This document shows positions 12,364-22,042 of a DNA stretch of 41,983 nucleotides, in pieces. The notes beneath the pieces were generated by a model. It had not been told where the DNA came from and did not search any database. It saw only the letters and a list, made by a program, of their open reading frames with translations. This DNA is from Chara braunii (lineage: Eukaryota; Streptophyta; Charophyceae; Charales; Characeae): the NCBI GenBank assembly GCA_003427395.1, contig BFEA01000012.1:6004670-6046652 (forward strand), read 5' to 3'. The number at the start of each line of letters is the position of its first letter. The first letter of the stretch is position 1. Made by a program: the position numbers and the translations under genes.

Positions 12364-12567
12364 TTAGCCCTCCTCAACCTCTAGCTGAGGAAGAGCAGTC
12401 CCAGATCCTGCAGCAATAGGCTCAGGCAGTACTGCTGTTACCATGTCTTCCACCTTGTGGAGCTGCAGAGCATTAGTTGGTGGTCCAAGGATACCCTCTA
12501 TCTCCGTTGCATTCAACGTTTCATGCTCGAGCAGTGCCTGCGCGAGTGCATGCAACTTCTTTTCATG
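12364..12567 (-). CDS. Terminal exon of an FtsH-type (i-AAA-like) ATP-dependent zinc metalloprotease
   Basis: Read on the minus strand, TTGGCAG at 12568-12574 is a good 3' splice site. The exon begins in phase 0 with His-Glu-Lys-Lys and runs into LHALAQALLEHETLNATEIE and then GIL. This is the C-terminal helical signature of FtsH/YME1 proteases (H-x-K-x...LA-x-ALL-x-x-ETL-x-x-x-EI). A poorly conserved 40-residue tail rich in Ala, Pro and Glu follows to TAA at 12364-12366. FtsH proteases are membrane-anchored AAA+ hexamers in mitochondria or plastids that unfold and degrade membrane proteins through a His-Glu-x-x-His zinc site. That site would lie in upstream exons outside this window. The next recognised upstream exon is at 34075-34176. 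The short segment of about 20 codons expected between them was not located. The i-AAA assignment is inferred from the C-terminus. Confidence 0.8.
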   Translation of the reverse strand, partial: HEKKLHALAQALLEHETLNATEIEGILGPPTNALQLHKVEDMVTAVLPEPIAAGSGTALPQLEVEEG

Positions 12568-12635
12568 CTGCCAACACGAGTCAAATCGCCGCAGATAGAA
12601 AGAAACCGAGCCTCAGCATGGCACACCATTTACAG

Positions 12636-12809
12636 TCTTTTGCAGAAAATGGTTGTTTTTTTTTTTTTTTTTTTTTTTTTAAACAGGGCCTTGTGGTCCT
12701 GACTAGTTCTATTCTGGGGAGCGTCAGTCTGGTTCCTATTCCACCGGCAAGTCAACATATAATACATCACAAAGGAAAGACTCACGCTTCCTCTCTTTTG
12801 CAGAAAATG
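12636..12809 (-). mobile_element. 5'-truncated LINE insertion with 16-bp target-site duplication
   Basis: TCTTTTGCAGAAAATG occurs at 12636-12651 and, identically, at 12794-12809. Between them on the minus strand lies a body of about 115 bp ending in a long A tail (plus-strand T run about 12656-12680). The body matches the 3' end of the LINE at 30691-33255 by eye: both have TTGACTTGCC, AATAGGAACC, GACTGA, CCAGAAT and CATAAGG/CACAAGG...CTGT just before the A tail. It is therefore a severely truncated copy of that LINE, or a SINE sharing its tail, made by target-primed reverse transcription. It sits in the intron upstream of the FtsH terminal exon, in the same orientation as the gene. Confidence 0.85.
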
Positions 12810-13089
12810 TGAGAAAGAAATGGAGGAATTTTTGTGCAGTAGCTAATGCCCTGTGTACCATTCATACCACCTGGTTCAGACTCATACACCATGAAACATG
12901 CTCTCGAAGTTTGTGATGACAAGTCCATGAGCAGTCCGAACTACTCCCATGCATCGATAACTCTTCTGGTGCTTTGAGACCCAGCGAATTTGAATGCTTT
13001 ACTGGGATTTCAGAAAACTCGGAACACGCATGAACACATGCATGCAATGTGAGCTCCAACAATAGCTTCGCGAAATCAACTTATATTAT

Positions 13090-13502
13090 ACAAAGGGGCT
13101 CGCACCGATGACCTCTTGGATAGGGTGCAGTGATGTCGATATTTCAGCTAGAAAGACTTGGAGTCTGGGTACCACCAGATTCAGATAAGACCCAAGGATC
13201 AGCACAAGACAGCATTTCAGACAAGGTATGGACTGTACGAGTTTGTGGTGATGCCGTTTGGGCTTTGCAATGCACCCGGGACATTCCAGCCAGCAATGAA
13301 TTAGTGTTTACTTAACCATATTCTTATCTTTAGCAAGGCTCTGGAGGAGCCTGCACAACACTTAGACATTGTTCTGTCAATATAGTGTTTTTTAGTACGT
13401 CTCTGGAGGAGCATGCACAACACTTGGACATTATTCTAGGTCTCCTTCAGAAACACATGTATAATATCAAGTTATTAACATAGAGAAGAGTAAGTTTAGG
13501 CA
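13090..13502 (+). pseudogene. Ty3/gypsy RT palm fragment (5' side of a LINE insertion)
   Basis: Successive frames give DDLLDRVQ, then CRYFS, then (13220-13290) [20 protein letters not shown], the classic Ty3 RT segment. After a stop, ILIFSKALEE and HLDIVL follow. The block coding for SKALEE...HLDIVL is tandemly duplicated (units at 13332 and 13394, period 62), so it appears twice. The Y-x-D-D box itself is lost: only ILIFS remains. Stops and frame changes show it is dead. The matching downstream RT/RNase H part resumes at 15082. Confidence 0.85.
13332..13440 (+). repeat. 62-bp tandem duplication inside the RT fragment
   Basis: AGCAAGGCTCTGGAGGAGC at 13332 and AGTACGTCTCTGGAGGAGC at 13394 begin two near-copies that both continue with TGCACAACACTT-GACATT. 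62 is not a multiple of three, so the duplication shifts the reading frame. Confidence 0.8.
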
Positions 13503-15079
13503 CATTGCAGTGGCAAATCGAGCACCGCTGCCTCCAGACGAACAACTGGTTAAAAGACCGCACATATTTGGAGCAGAAGGGTTTAGCCCTACCATGGTGC
13601 AAGTCTTGCCTGGCCGCCTTCCCTCACCGAAAGATCCCCGAGACTATAAAACACATTTTTTTGCAATGCCCAGGGGTGGCGTTGGTGGGACAGGATTTGG
13701 CGGCAGCTGGACACTGGGTCAACATGGCCATGGGATTGGAGAGCGCTCCTGTGTGAGGCATGGTCCCCCCCACCGACAGCCTGTTTGCAGGTAATATGTT
13801 TAAGTTGGGGAGGAGAGCAGTTATTTGGGCCCTCTGGCGGAAACGATGTATACATGTTATTGAAAACGTCAAAATAGAGGGGGGGGGAACTATAGAAATG
13901 ATTAAGCAATAGATTCAGGAAGACCTTACGGCACAGTGGCAGAAAGTGAAATCTCAGTTAGAACTTGGAAGTTTTCTCTGCAAAACAGGACATAAGTTCC
14001 ATAACCAATGCCATTAAACAATTCTCAGGGGATTGGCTGGGGAATGAGCAAGGGGGTTGGATAGCTTATATTCGCTGGGAGGGAGGACACCTCCCGGAAT
14101 ACAGCTACAGCAAGCTTAAGAGGGATTATACCATCTGCTTCTAAGGTCGACTCGACGTGTCCTATGCGGCCTCCCTCAGAGTTCCCTGATCCCTTTCCGC
14201 CCCATTGCCTCCCCATGGTGGACTTAGAGTGGTATGGGGCGGTATAAACATCAGAAGCAGGTCTACCCGCTGAGGCAAGCAGAAGGTCTGGCAATCAGAC
14301 AGCTGCGCAAGGGTGAGAACAGGGATAAAGACTATTGAGGCTTTGAGTGCCACCAGCTGGCAGACGAGGGGTTCTGTTTGGACAAGGTGGGGTTCGGGTG
14401 GGAAGTGCAGACCAGGAGCATGGGAGGCGGGAGCGGGGGGGGGGAGGGGGGACCACTCTATTAAAGATCACGGGCAGAACTGGTGCCGGCGGTTCGATGA
14501 TGTAATACAGGATTGGTTTTGGGTTCATGGTACGACCACCGGGTTGGGTCATCGCATTGCCTGTACAGTCAATCCCCGGTAACACGGGCAATCAATGCTG
14601 GCAGGTCTACACAGTGAAGTTTAACCTTCGAAGGTCACTTTGGGTGGACTACTTCAATTCTTCTTCCTCAACTATGTGGTGGAGGAGGTCGACTCGTCGA
14701 AGGAAGATGAAGAGTTGAGATCTGCTTTTAAGCATTATGGGATTCGGTGAGGTTGCTTGCCCACTGTTTTATCTTCCGAACTTGCGGTGGAGGAGGTCGG
14801 CTCATTGGAAGATGATGAAGAGTAAACGGGCTGCAGGGAAGTAGAAGGATGGTTTTGTTAATTTTCGCAGCTTGTTCGGAAAAAAGATGTTTTCTCACGA
14901 GTAGCTGGTTTTAACAGGCCGGCAGTTTACTCAGTTCTTCTAAAAATTATTGGTTTGTTCTCAGATTCTCTCAGGTGAAGCCGGGTATCGGTCCCGGTAT
15001 TTCAGTGCTTGTAATATGGGACACTGGGCCCGTTTCCCAGCACGTGCTGCTCCCAAAAAATAAAAATAAAAATAAAAAT
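13503..15079 (+). mobile_element. LINE 3' portion (zf-RVT region plus 3' UTR) inserted in a Ty3 pol gene
   Basis: The open frame from 13505 contains a CX2C-X14-HX4C zinc motif (13598-13669: CKSC ... ETIKHIFLQC). This is the C-terminal zf-RVT domain of plant-type LINE ORF2 proteins. A later segment near 13820-13880 reads LWRKRCIHVIENVK, and the same LWxxWRKRC motif follows the zinc motif in the LINE at 30691-33255. Coding then decays (stop after VIEMIKQ). A long 3' region (14000-15050) ends with an (A5-6T)n-type tail at 15055-15079, like the one at 33232-33255. Only the 3' part of the element is present, as expected of 5'-truncated LINE copies. Ty3 RT sequence flanks it on both sides. I could not see a target-site duplication. 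Confidence 0.8.
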
Positions 15080-15081
15080 TC

Positions 15082-15838
15082 TTGTACTTAGATCATGAGA
15101 TGTCTCAAGATGGGTTGAGACCTGAGGATGGAACGGTAGCGGCCATCCTGGCCGCGGTCTCAGTCAAATCATTCTTACGGATGACAAGCTACTATAGGCC
15201 GTTTGTGAAAAAATACAGCAGTACAGCAGTGCCTTTGACCGATCGGACTTGCCTTGACACCCCGTGGGACTGGACTAAGCAATGTCAGTGGGCTTTCAAG
15301 AAATTCCAGTCCGCCCTGATGCGGCATTCTGATCCCGATAAGCCTTTATCGTTATCACTGACGCCAGTCAATATGGGATAGGTGCAGTGTTACATCAATT
15401 GGAGGGCCATCTCAGAAGCTGGCAATTCGACTTATGACGGAGAGTTGTATGTACTGTACACGACCCTGAAACATTGGAAGCAATACCTCGATGCCAGACA
15501 TTTTGAAGTCTCGTCCAACCACGAGACTCTCCAATTGATCAAGACGCAGCCTGTGCTGTCTGAGGCACGGAAAAGACAGATGCACGTCATAGATATGTAT
15601 AACTTCACCGTCAAGCATGTCAAAGGACAGTTCTATGTGGTTGCTGATGGATTGTCCAGAAGCGCTGACTTTCTCGGTTTGCTTGTCACTAAGTTTGGTT
15701 TAGAAGGGCATGCACATCAGCAGATGATCAATTTGTCAAGGGAGAGAGTTTGAAATGAAATCATAACACAACTCTCTGTACAGGATAGAAAGATGTTCAA
15801 GGAGTTTAGGATGGTGGATGGATTATTGTGGGTCTGGC
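15082..15838 (+). pseudogene. Ty3/gypsy RT thumb, RNase H and start of IN linker
   Basis: The frame at 15082-15381 gives FLYLDHEMSQDGLRPED (the conserved 'YLGH...DG..P' after the palm), then SYYRPFVKKYS and PWDWT. A frame change near 15345 is needed to read ITDASQYGIGAVL, the start of RNase H with its first catalytic Asp. A stop separates this from 15382-15753, which contains YDGELYVLYTTLKHWKQYL (catalytic Glu kept) and SSNHETLQLI. There the usual Asp of S-D-H is Asn. VKGQFYVVADGLSR closes the RNase H region. The following 85 bases still read like the IN linker (KEFRMVDGLLW) up to about 15836, where an unrelated gag gene begins. Non-functional. Confidence 0.85.
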
Positions 15839-17144
15839 ATGGCTCAAACGCAAAAGACTGCAGATCAATGGCTGGCCCTGCTGAACGTTGCTGTGAAACC
15901 ATACTTACAAGCACTTTATGACATGGCTTTGGGAAGGGAGAAGGAGGTGGAAGATAGAAAGCAGGCTACGCTTGCTACACAAGAGTCTATAATGGAAACT
16001 GTTCCTGCTCTGAACAAAGAGTAGTATCAGGAACAGATAGCCTCTATATTTGGCGACTTAGTCCGAGTTCGGTCTCTTGTAGGCCAAACCGCCCAGCTTT
16101 TTGGCGAAGCCAAGAAGCTGCGGCATGAGTTGGCTGAGATGGCCGGCAAGTACCGTGACTTGACGAAGGAAGTTTCAGATCTGCGACAGGGTCAAGTGCC
16201 TAGTCCTCTTTTGCTCCCTGCCCCGAATGCTGCGATTCAAACTGTTCTTGCCCATCTCACTACCTCATCTACATCCTTGAGTATGGTGATCAGCCAAGAG
16301 GAACCTGCAGTACGTGTGGATTCCTGTGTCGCTGCAGCAATGGACAGCGCTGGAAATTCTACAACTGCTGCAGCCACAAGCGTGGACACAACAAATGCTG
16401 GTCTCAGCTACAGTGGTCCCTATATAGACAAGAAGGTGGCGCAGATTCTGCCTAGGTATGATGGGAAGGAAGACATCACGACCTGGATCAGCTCCATACT
16501 ATTGTACTTGCTATTGACTCCGCCAGCAACCCAAACAATGGTCATGGGTACCAACGTGGAACCCAACATATGGAGCTTTATACAGCTCCAAGCTATAGAG
16601 GCAGGCTATCAAAGAATAGACTTGACCAAACCGCTAAACCACAGTTCAGGCCCTCCTACTGAAACAATATGACGATCCAAACGCTGCTGCCAAAGCAAGA
16701 AGAAAGCTCGACTTTGTAAAAGAAAGAATGTGGAAGGGCACTATGCAATCTTTGGCGCAATACCTTAACAGACTTTTTGCTACTCCAGGTCTGGACTTAA
16801 CTAGAGAATATTGCATAAATGTTGTTAAAAGTGCGGTTCCCCAAGCTCAAACTCGTCGCTTAGGGCTCGAGCTCGATGATTACAAAGACTGTCGAACACT
16901 TATAAAGGATGTGGTCAGGCTGGAGGTACAAGACCACCTTAACACAACAGGCGCCAAGGAGTCCATGAGCTGCAAGCGGTTTGGAGGCAGCAATCGGCCT
17001 TGCAGTGCACAATCTGTTGGAAGTCGATGATCCTACACAGATGATTCTGCTATGGGCGACGACCTAGAGCAAAACGCTGATACAACCTGTGCTCGTCATC
17101 AGCCCTTGAGTTTGAATCCGTGGATGATGAACAGCTATACGCCC
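15839..17144 (+). pseudogene. E2 gag, N-terminal and capsid part
   Basis: Translation from ATG 15839 gives MAQTQKTADQWLALLN and a charged helical region (coiled-coil-like, EKEVEDRKQ, then FGEAKKLRHELAEMAGKYRD after a TAG at 16022-16024). An Ala/Thr/Ser-rich linker and a capsid-like segment follow: LPRYDGKEDITTWISSI, MVMGTNVEPNIWSFIQLQA, and after a frame change ALLKQYDDPNAAAKARRK and MQSLAQYLNRLF. This order is typical of chromovirus gag. The frame fades at about 17030-17140, where SINE copy B begins. The rest of gag, with the zinc knuckle, lies beyond the SINE. Confidence 0.75.
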
Positions 17145-18041
17145 TTGATCTCCCCAGTCTCGCACATCACACACACGTGCCGTTTGTGATTGTTGCTCAA
17201 ATGGTAGTGTTTCCAGGTCACATAGCATAGATCATGGGTTCGAGTCTGGCTTGGGACTTTGGGGGGGTTCTTGTCCAGCTTGGCCTGTCATATCTTCAAT
17301 GAACATATAGTTCCCTCTACATAGCAGTGTACTTATCTGGCCTTCGGGCACATACATCTCACTATACAGTTACACAAAACACACATAGCCTTACGACAGA
17401 CACAAACATGGCTCGTGCATACATATACACATAGCCTACGGGCTCATACAACAACATACATAGCCTCTTGGCACACATATACACAACTATGATACCCGGC
17501 TGGGGGGATCTATCAGGTATATGACGGGGTTTACTCATGCATGACTTAGCTCTGGGGTAGGGTAGGGATATAAGTCGCTCCGGCTAGTCTGAGTTCCGCC
17601 TAGCCTTGGGTAAGTTAGGGGAAGGACGGTAGGATGTGTCCGTGGGCGCGGGCTTGCCTTGCTTAGGTACTCCTGCTGGGTAGACTCTCTGAATTAGACC
17701 TGTAGAAGATTGCATGAGCCTGGCGTCCAAAGTTCCGTACGGCAAGGTTCATCCACTTCCGCTTCCACTAGCGCTGGGGCGTTGGCCCAGCCTTTGTGCT
17801 TGTCGCTGTTGTCTGGTCCAAGTTGCCCTCGATACTGGTGGGGTGATGGTCCTGAGTGCTGGTCACACTGTGGTAGGATAGCAGGGACGGGGTTGCACTG
17901 GGAGTATTAACGTGGGGATGGGTAGAGTAGGTGGCCTATCCTGTCAGGACACCCATTGGCTGCTGCTGCCAGCATTCACCGCGGGTCTGGTCCGTGGCCT
18001 CTGCAACACCCTGGGCTTCAAAAAAAAAAAAAAAAAAAAAA
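17145..18041 (+). mobile_element. tRNA-derived SINE, copy B
   Basis: It starts with TTGATCTCCCCAGTCTCGC as in copy A. An A-box-like GCTCAAATGGTAGTG (about 17192-17206) and a B box GGTTCGAGTCT (17237-17247) form a tRNA-like head. The body has the same 'CTTCGGGCACATACA' style repeats as copy A, then the conserved block GAGTTCCGCCTAGCCTTGGG (about 17590) and the 3' domain (17796-18019). It ends in A22 at 18020-18041. It is about 897 bp and lies in the middle of E2 gag. No clear target-site duplication could be seen. Confidence 0.8.
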
Positions 18042-18420
18042 GACTGCCTTAACTAACAAAGGGCAGAACCGAAATTCAATGAAGAACACCACTCGTCTCC
18101 CTAAACGAGCAAAGATCCCATCTTCTCCGAAGGATGCTTCAACCAAGTTGTGGGAAGACCTTCGGATCAGTCCAAAAGAATGGGAGAAAGATTGAAATTG
18201 AAAGTATGCTTGCATTGCCAAAAGAAGGGCCATGTGGTCCAAGACTGTTTCCGTTTGCAGGGAAACCAGTCAAAGGCGTAGAGAAGTTGTCAGCACTCTC
18301 TAAGGCAAGAGAGGCTGAGCTGGTAAGTGCAAGTTCATCCATAGAGCGTTCCTTATACTGATTCCAAGGCTGATGCAGTCCAAGTCCTCTATGTTGAGCA
18401 TTAGACGTCTAGAGAGAGAG
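18042..18420 (+). pseudogene. E2 gag C-terminus with CCHC zinc knuckle
   Basis: Directly after the SINE A tail the sequence is basic and coding-like (LPKRAKIPSSPKDAS, then a stop at EKD). After a frame change it reads VCLHCQKKGHVVQDCF: an intact CX2CX4HX4C knuckle at 18207-18248, the nucleic-acid-binding signature of retroelement nucleocapsid. The following 100 codons are poorly conserved. Confidence 0.8.
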
Positions 18421-18434
18421 AATTTCACTCCCAC

Positions 18435-18900
18435 TTGAAGCACTGGGCTAAGCTTCAACAAAATGGTGCTCAAGGTGCACTGAAGTTAATCTTCTTTAAG
18501 ATTCTCATTGGCCATACTTACATATGTGCTTTGATTGATTTTGGGTCAGCTGGAAATTTCTTTCCTCCTCGTGGTGTTGGTAAGGCGGGCCTGGGAATGA
18601 AGCATGTGGAACTGCAGAACCCTTGTAAGACCCAAGTTGGCAACCAGGCGGTTGTCACCTTAACACATGCAGTCAAAGGTGTGCACACTACCTTTGATGC
18701 TGATTGTATTGTCACACGCATTGAACACATATGTGCTCGAAGAATGTCCCTTTGAAGCGGTTATTGGCTTGCGTTGGCTTCAGGTCCAGTGCCTACGAAC
18801 CGTTTGGAAGGAGCCACTCTACGTGGTACATGATGGTTCGGGGATCGAGCGTTCAATCCTTAATTCCCAGTGCGTCTTCTAAATGCATTAAGATTCTGCA
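18435..18900 (+). pseudogene. E2 retropepsin (protease)
   Basis: The frame at 18435-18755 contains ICALIDFGSAGNFF, matching the retropepsin active site ALIDSGS-x-NF with the catalytic Asp kept and the next Ser changed to Phe. A frameshift near 18725 moves the continuation to another frame, which reads ECPFEAVIGLRWLQ: the second conserved protease segment. The enzyme would cleave the gag-pol polyprotein. Here it is frame-broken. Confidence 0.75.
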
Positions 18901-19254
18901 GGAAATGGTGCAAGCGTGAGAAGGATGACCAGATGTACATAGCCTTTGGTCAAGCCTCCTCATGCACCCTCTACTTTTATGACATTTAGTACTTTTAATC
19001 ATATGACTAATTCTTCTACAACTCCTCCTAAATCTTTTGCATCTATTTGTGCTCTCAGTGCATCTAATTCGGAGTCTGTTGTTTTGGCTGCCAATTCACA
19101 GCCTGATTTTTCTGCACCTGATTAGGATTCTCCACCTCCAGAAATCTCAACGACTATTTGCAGCCTTTTAGACAGTTTTCTGGCGTCTTGGCCAATCCAA
19201 GTGGAGCTCCCATGCGTCCGATCAAGCACAAAACTGAACCGTTGGAAGGCAGTG

Positions 19255-20166
19255 TTCTTCCAAAGAGTTGTGTCCATCGAATGGACCAGCTGAATTGGAG
19301 GCACTCCAAAAATAGATTGATGAGATGATTGACAAGGGGTGGTGCACCTATTTTTTTGTTCCCAAGAAGGGAGGCAAACTCCGGATGTGTATCAACGATC
19401 GTGGGTTAAACCGAATCACAAGAAAGAGTGCTTACCCACTGCCACGCATAGATGATCTGTTGGATGCTCGGATGGGTGCAAGGGCTTCTCCAAGATCGAT
19501 CTCAAGTCTGGCTACCACGAGAGATTGAAGTCGATTTGGCAGACCAGCACAAAATTGCGTTCACGACATGCGATTGGCTATATACGAGTTCATCATTATG
19601 CCCTTCGGTCTCATGAACACACCAGTCATTTTTCAAAGCCTCATGGATCGTGTTTTCAAAATGAGATCAAACAATTGGTTGTTGTATACCTTGACGATAT
19701 TCTGATTTTCAATCAATCCATGGATGAGCACATGAAACACCTTGAGGAAGTCCTTGAGATCCTCAAGGAAGCACACTCGCATGTCAACTTGGAGAAGTAT
19801 GAGATAGTCCGCCATAGTAGTTTGGGAGAGACAACATCATCTATCTTGGGCATCGGTTGTTTGTCGTAGGCCTTAAGCCCGAGGCAACCAAGGTTGAGGT
19901 CATTTGCAATTGGGCTCAATTGACGAACGTTCCTGCGTTATTTTCTTGGCCTTGCGTCTTATTACCAAAAGTTTGTCCCAAAATTTTATGTCATTGCACA
20001 CCCATTGTCCAGACTAACAAGTAATAATGTTCCTTACCAATGGAGTGATGCATGTGAGACCGCTTTTCAAGCCTTAAGGACGCTTTGGTGAGTCACATTG
20101 TGCTCCGCATGTACACCCATTGTCCAGACTAACAAGTAATAATGTTCCTTACCAATGGAGTGATGC
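19255..20166 (+). pseudogene. E2 reverse transcriptase
   Basis: [30 protein letters not shown] (19325 on) and [11 protein letters not shown] give the RT fingers. [11 protein letters not shown] carries the first palm Asp. After frame changes 19525-19869 contains VVVYLDDILIFNQSMDEH, so both Asp of the YLDD box are kept. The segment between KGW and FVPKK is shorter than in E3, a small deletion. At least four frame changes or stops separate the motifs. The end of the domain is duplicated in tandem (19999-20228). Confidence 0.85.
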
Positions 20167-20228
20167 ATGCGAGACCGCTTTTCAAGCCTTAAAGATGCTT
20201 TGGTGAGTCACATTGTGCTCCACATTAC
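19999..20228 (+). repeat. 115-bp tandem duplication at the RT/RNase H junction of E2
   Basis: CACCCATTGTCCAGACTAAC begins at 19999 and at 20114. The two units are nearly identical through TGAGTCACATTGTGCTCC. They differ by a few substitutions (for example GCATGTGAG/GCATGCGAG), so this is a duplication old enough to have diverged slightly. 115 is not divisible by three. Confidence 0.95.
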
Positions 20229-20823
20229 AGATCCCAAACTTACATTAGTAGTCATTACAGATGCAAACCAATACGGAATTGGCGCAGTGCTGCAACAAGA
20301 TGATCGTGATGGCTTACGTCCGCAACAAGATGATGGTGATGGCTTATGCCAGCTCAAGTACTACAACAAACGCATGCCCAAGAACAAGGTAGTTACTTCC
20401 ACATATACGGGCGAGCTCTATACCATGTGCAAGGCTGTGAACCATTAGAAGCACTACCTTTTGGGATGCCACTTCAAAGTCTTCTCAGATCATGAGACTT
20501 TGCAATAGATTTCAACAACGCTGTCCCGCTGGTTGCATGAAATAGTCTATGATATTGAGCTGAAATACACGAAAGACTCTTACAATCGAGTTGTTGATGC
20601 TTTGTCTCACCATCCTGAGTATATGACTTGCCTTGTGAGCTCTTATGACCCCCGAAAGAAACTGAAGGAGGATTTTGTAGAGCACACTACCAAGGATCCA
20701 GACTACGGTCCCATTCTTGCGCAACTCAAGGTTGACCCCAACAGTCGACCTGATTTTCACAAGTGCGAGGTTCTGTTGTTTCGACACTATGGAGCGTGTG
20801 ACAAATTGTGTACCCAACCATGA
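20167..20823 (+). pseudogene. E2 RNase H and connection to integrase
   Basis: VVITDANQYGIGAVLQQ (first Asp), STYTGELYTMCKAVNH (catalytic Glu) and, after a stop, VFSDHETLQ (third acidic residue) are all present. YDIELKYTKDSYNRVVDALS marks the RNase H C-terminus. Within the domain QQDDRDGLRP / QQDDGDGLCQ is an in-frame 30-bp duplication (about 20291-20350). Two or more stops interrupt the domain. Confidence 0.85.
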
Positions 20824-21960
20824 GCCTCTCCGAACTCACCTTTTGGATTTGGCACATGGTCGAAGTGGACACTTGGGTTTCAAGGAAGTTTACAGAAGCC
20901 TGCTGCAGCCATTTGATTGGGCTGGTCTACCATTTCAAGCAAAGTTTTACCTTGGACTCTTAAAACTCGTACGTCTTCTATCAATGGAATTACTTTAGTA
21001 CTGGCATAGGGCATAAGATCTCGTTTTGAAGTTCTATTCCTACCAAATGAGCTAATCTATTTGCTCAAGTCTGCTAAAAAAATTGCGGCTGAATGAGAGG
21101 TTGTCAACAAATCAAGGTCCATAGGAAAAACCCCATGGCCTGCAGGAACCTCTCCCTATTCCTTCTGGTCCCGGTGAGTCTGTCTCCATTGACTTCATGG
21201 ACATGGGAAAGATAAGTAAGAGAGGGTATTCATAAGTCATGGTGACTGTCGACCATTTCTCCAAATCTATGAATCAGATTCCTTTACCGCCTCATGCGCC
21301 GACTGATTTAATCATTCACTAGTTTCTTCACAAACACATTTTGCAATATGCCTCCCGGGAAGCTCTTGTGAGTTTACCCGGTTCATTAGTGCAGACTCGG
21401 TTCATTAGCGGAAATGTGAAGGACTTCACCTCTGAACTCTATGACATCAAGTTGAGTACGACGTATGGGCGACATCCCGAAGCTAATGGATTGGCTGAGG
21501 AAATCAACCAGACTATCACCTAACTTCTCTGAGCCCTCATCATTCCGGATCGAAAAACACGTGAGATGAAGAGTTGGATGCGGTGAAGGGGTTATACAAC
21601 TCCATTCACTCCGCCACCAGACTGACACCAAGAAGGTTGCAGTACGGTTGGCAGATCCATAACCCTCTCCTTCTTATTTCCTGATTGGTCGTCTGGTCTG
21701 ACTCCCGGCATGACTGGCTATTCAGCTAAGTATCAACGCTTGCTCAAGGTGGTTGTCGCAACAATGAACAAGCGCCATGATGCCATGACCAAGTTTGCTA
21801 GAAAGAAACACAGACATGCAACATTCGAGGAAGGAGACTACCTCTAGGTTAAAATGTATGGGTTTGTAGAAGAAGAGGGAGTGTCTCGTCAACTTCTTCA
21901 ATCGTACTACAGTCTGTGGCAAATTTTGAAGGTGGTAGGGAATGACGCGTTTGGTTCTTA
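20824..21960 (+). pseudogene. E2 integrase (zinc domain, core, C-terminal domain)
   Basis: [20 protein letters not shown] carries the two His of the HHCC zinc domain. The two Cys are not seen. ESVSIDFMDMGK and VMVTVDHFSK give the core with its first catalytic Asp. FTSELYDIKLSTTYGRHPEA and NGLAEEIN give the end of the core with Glu kept. The second Asp position reads S-G-N-V-K-D in place of the usual S-D-R-D. The C-terminal domain is recognisable at 21722-21922 (KYQRLLKVV...FEEGDYL). Stops at 20998, after GYS, after LIIH and elsewhere disable it. Confidence 0.75.
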
Positions 21961-22042
21961 ACGCGGTGATCAGTTAAATTTATAGTAAAACTATTGTCTA
22001 AATGAAAATCTAAATTCAGTATGAAGTTGATATGAACGTATG

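Noticed and set aside
13030-13083. Minus-strand segment reading V-D-F-A-K-L-L-L-E as the missing FtsH exon
   Set aside because: K-L-L-x-E fits the family, but the following residues do not, and no acceptable GT donor or clear AG acceptor delimits a phase-0 exon.
17192-17247. A genuine tRNA gene
   Set aside because: A and B boxes are present, but the cloverleaf does not close, and the same head recurs in SINE copy A followed by the same body.
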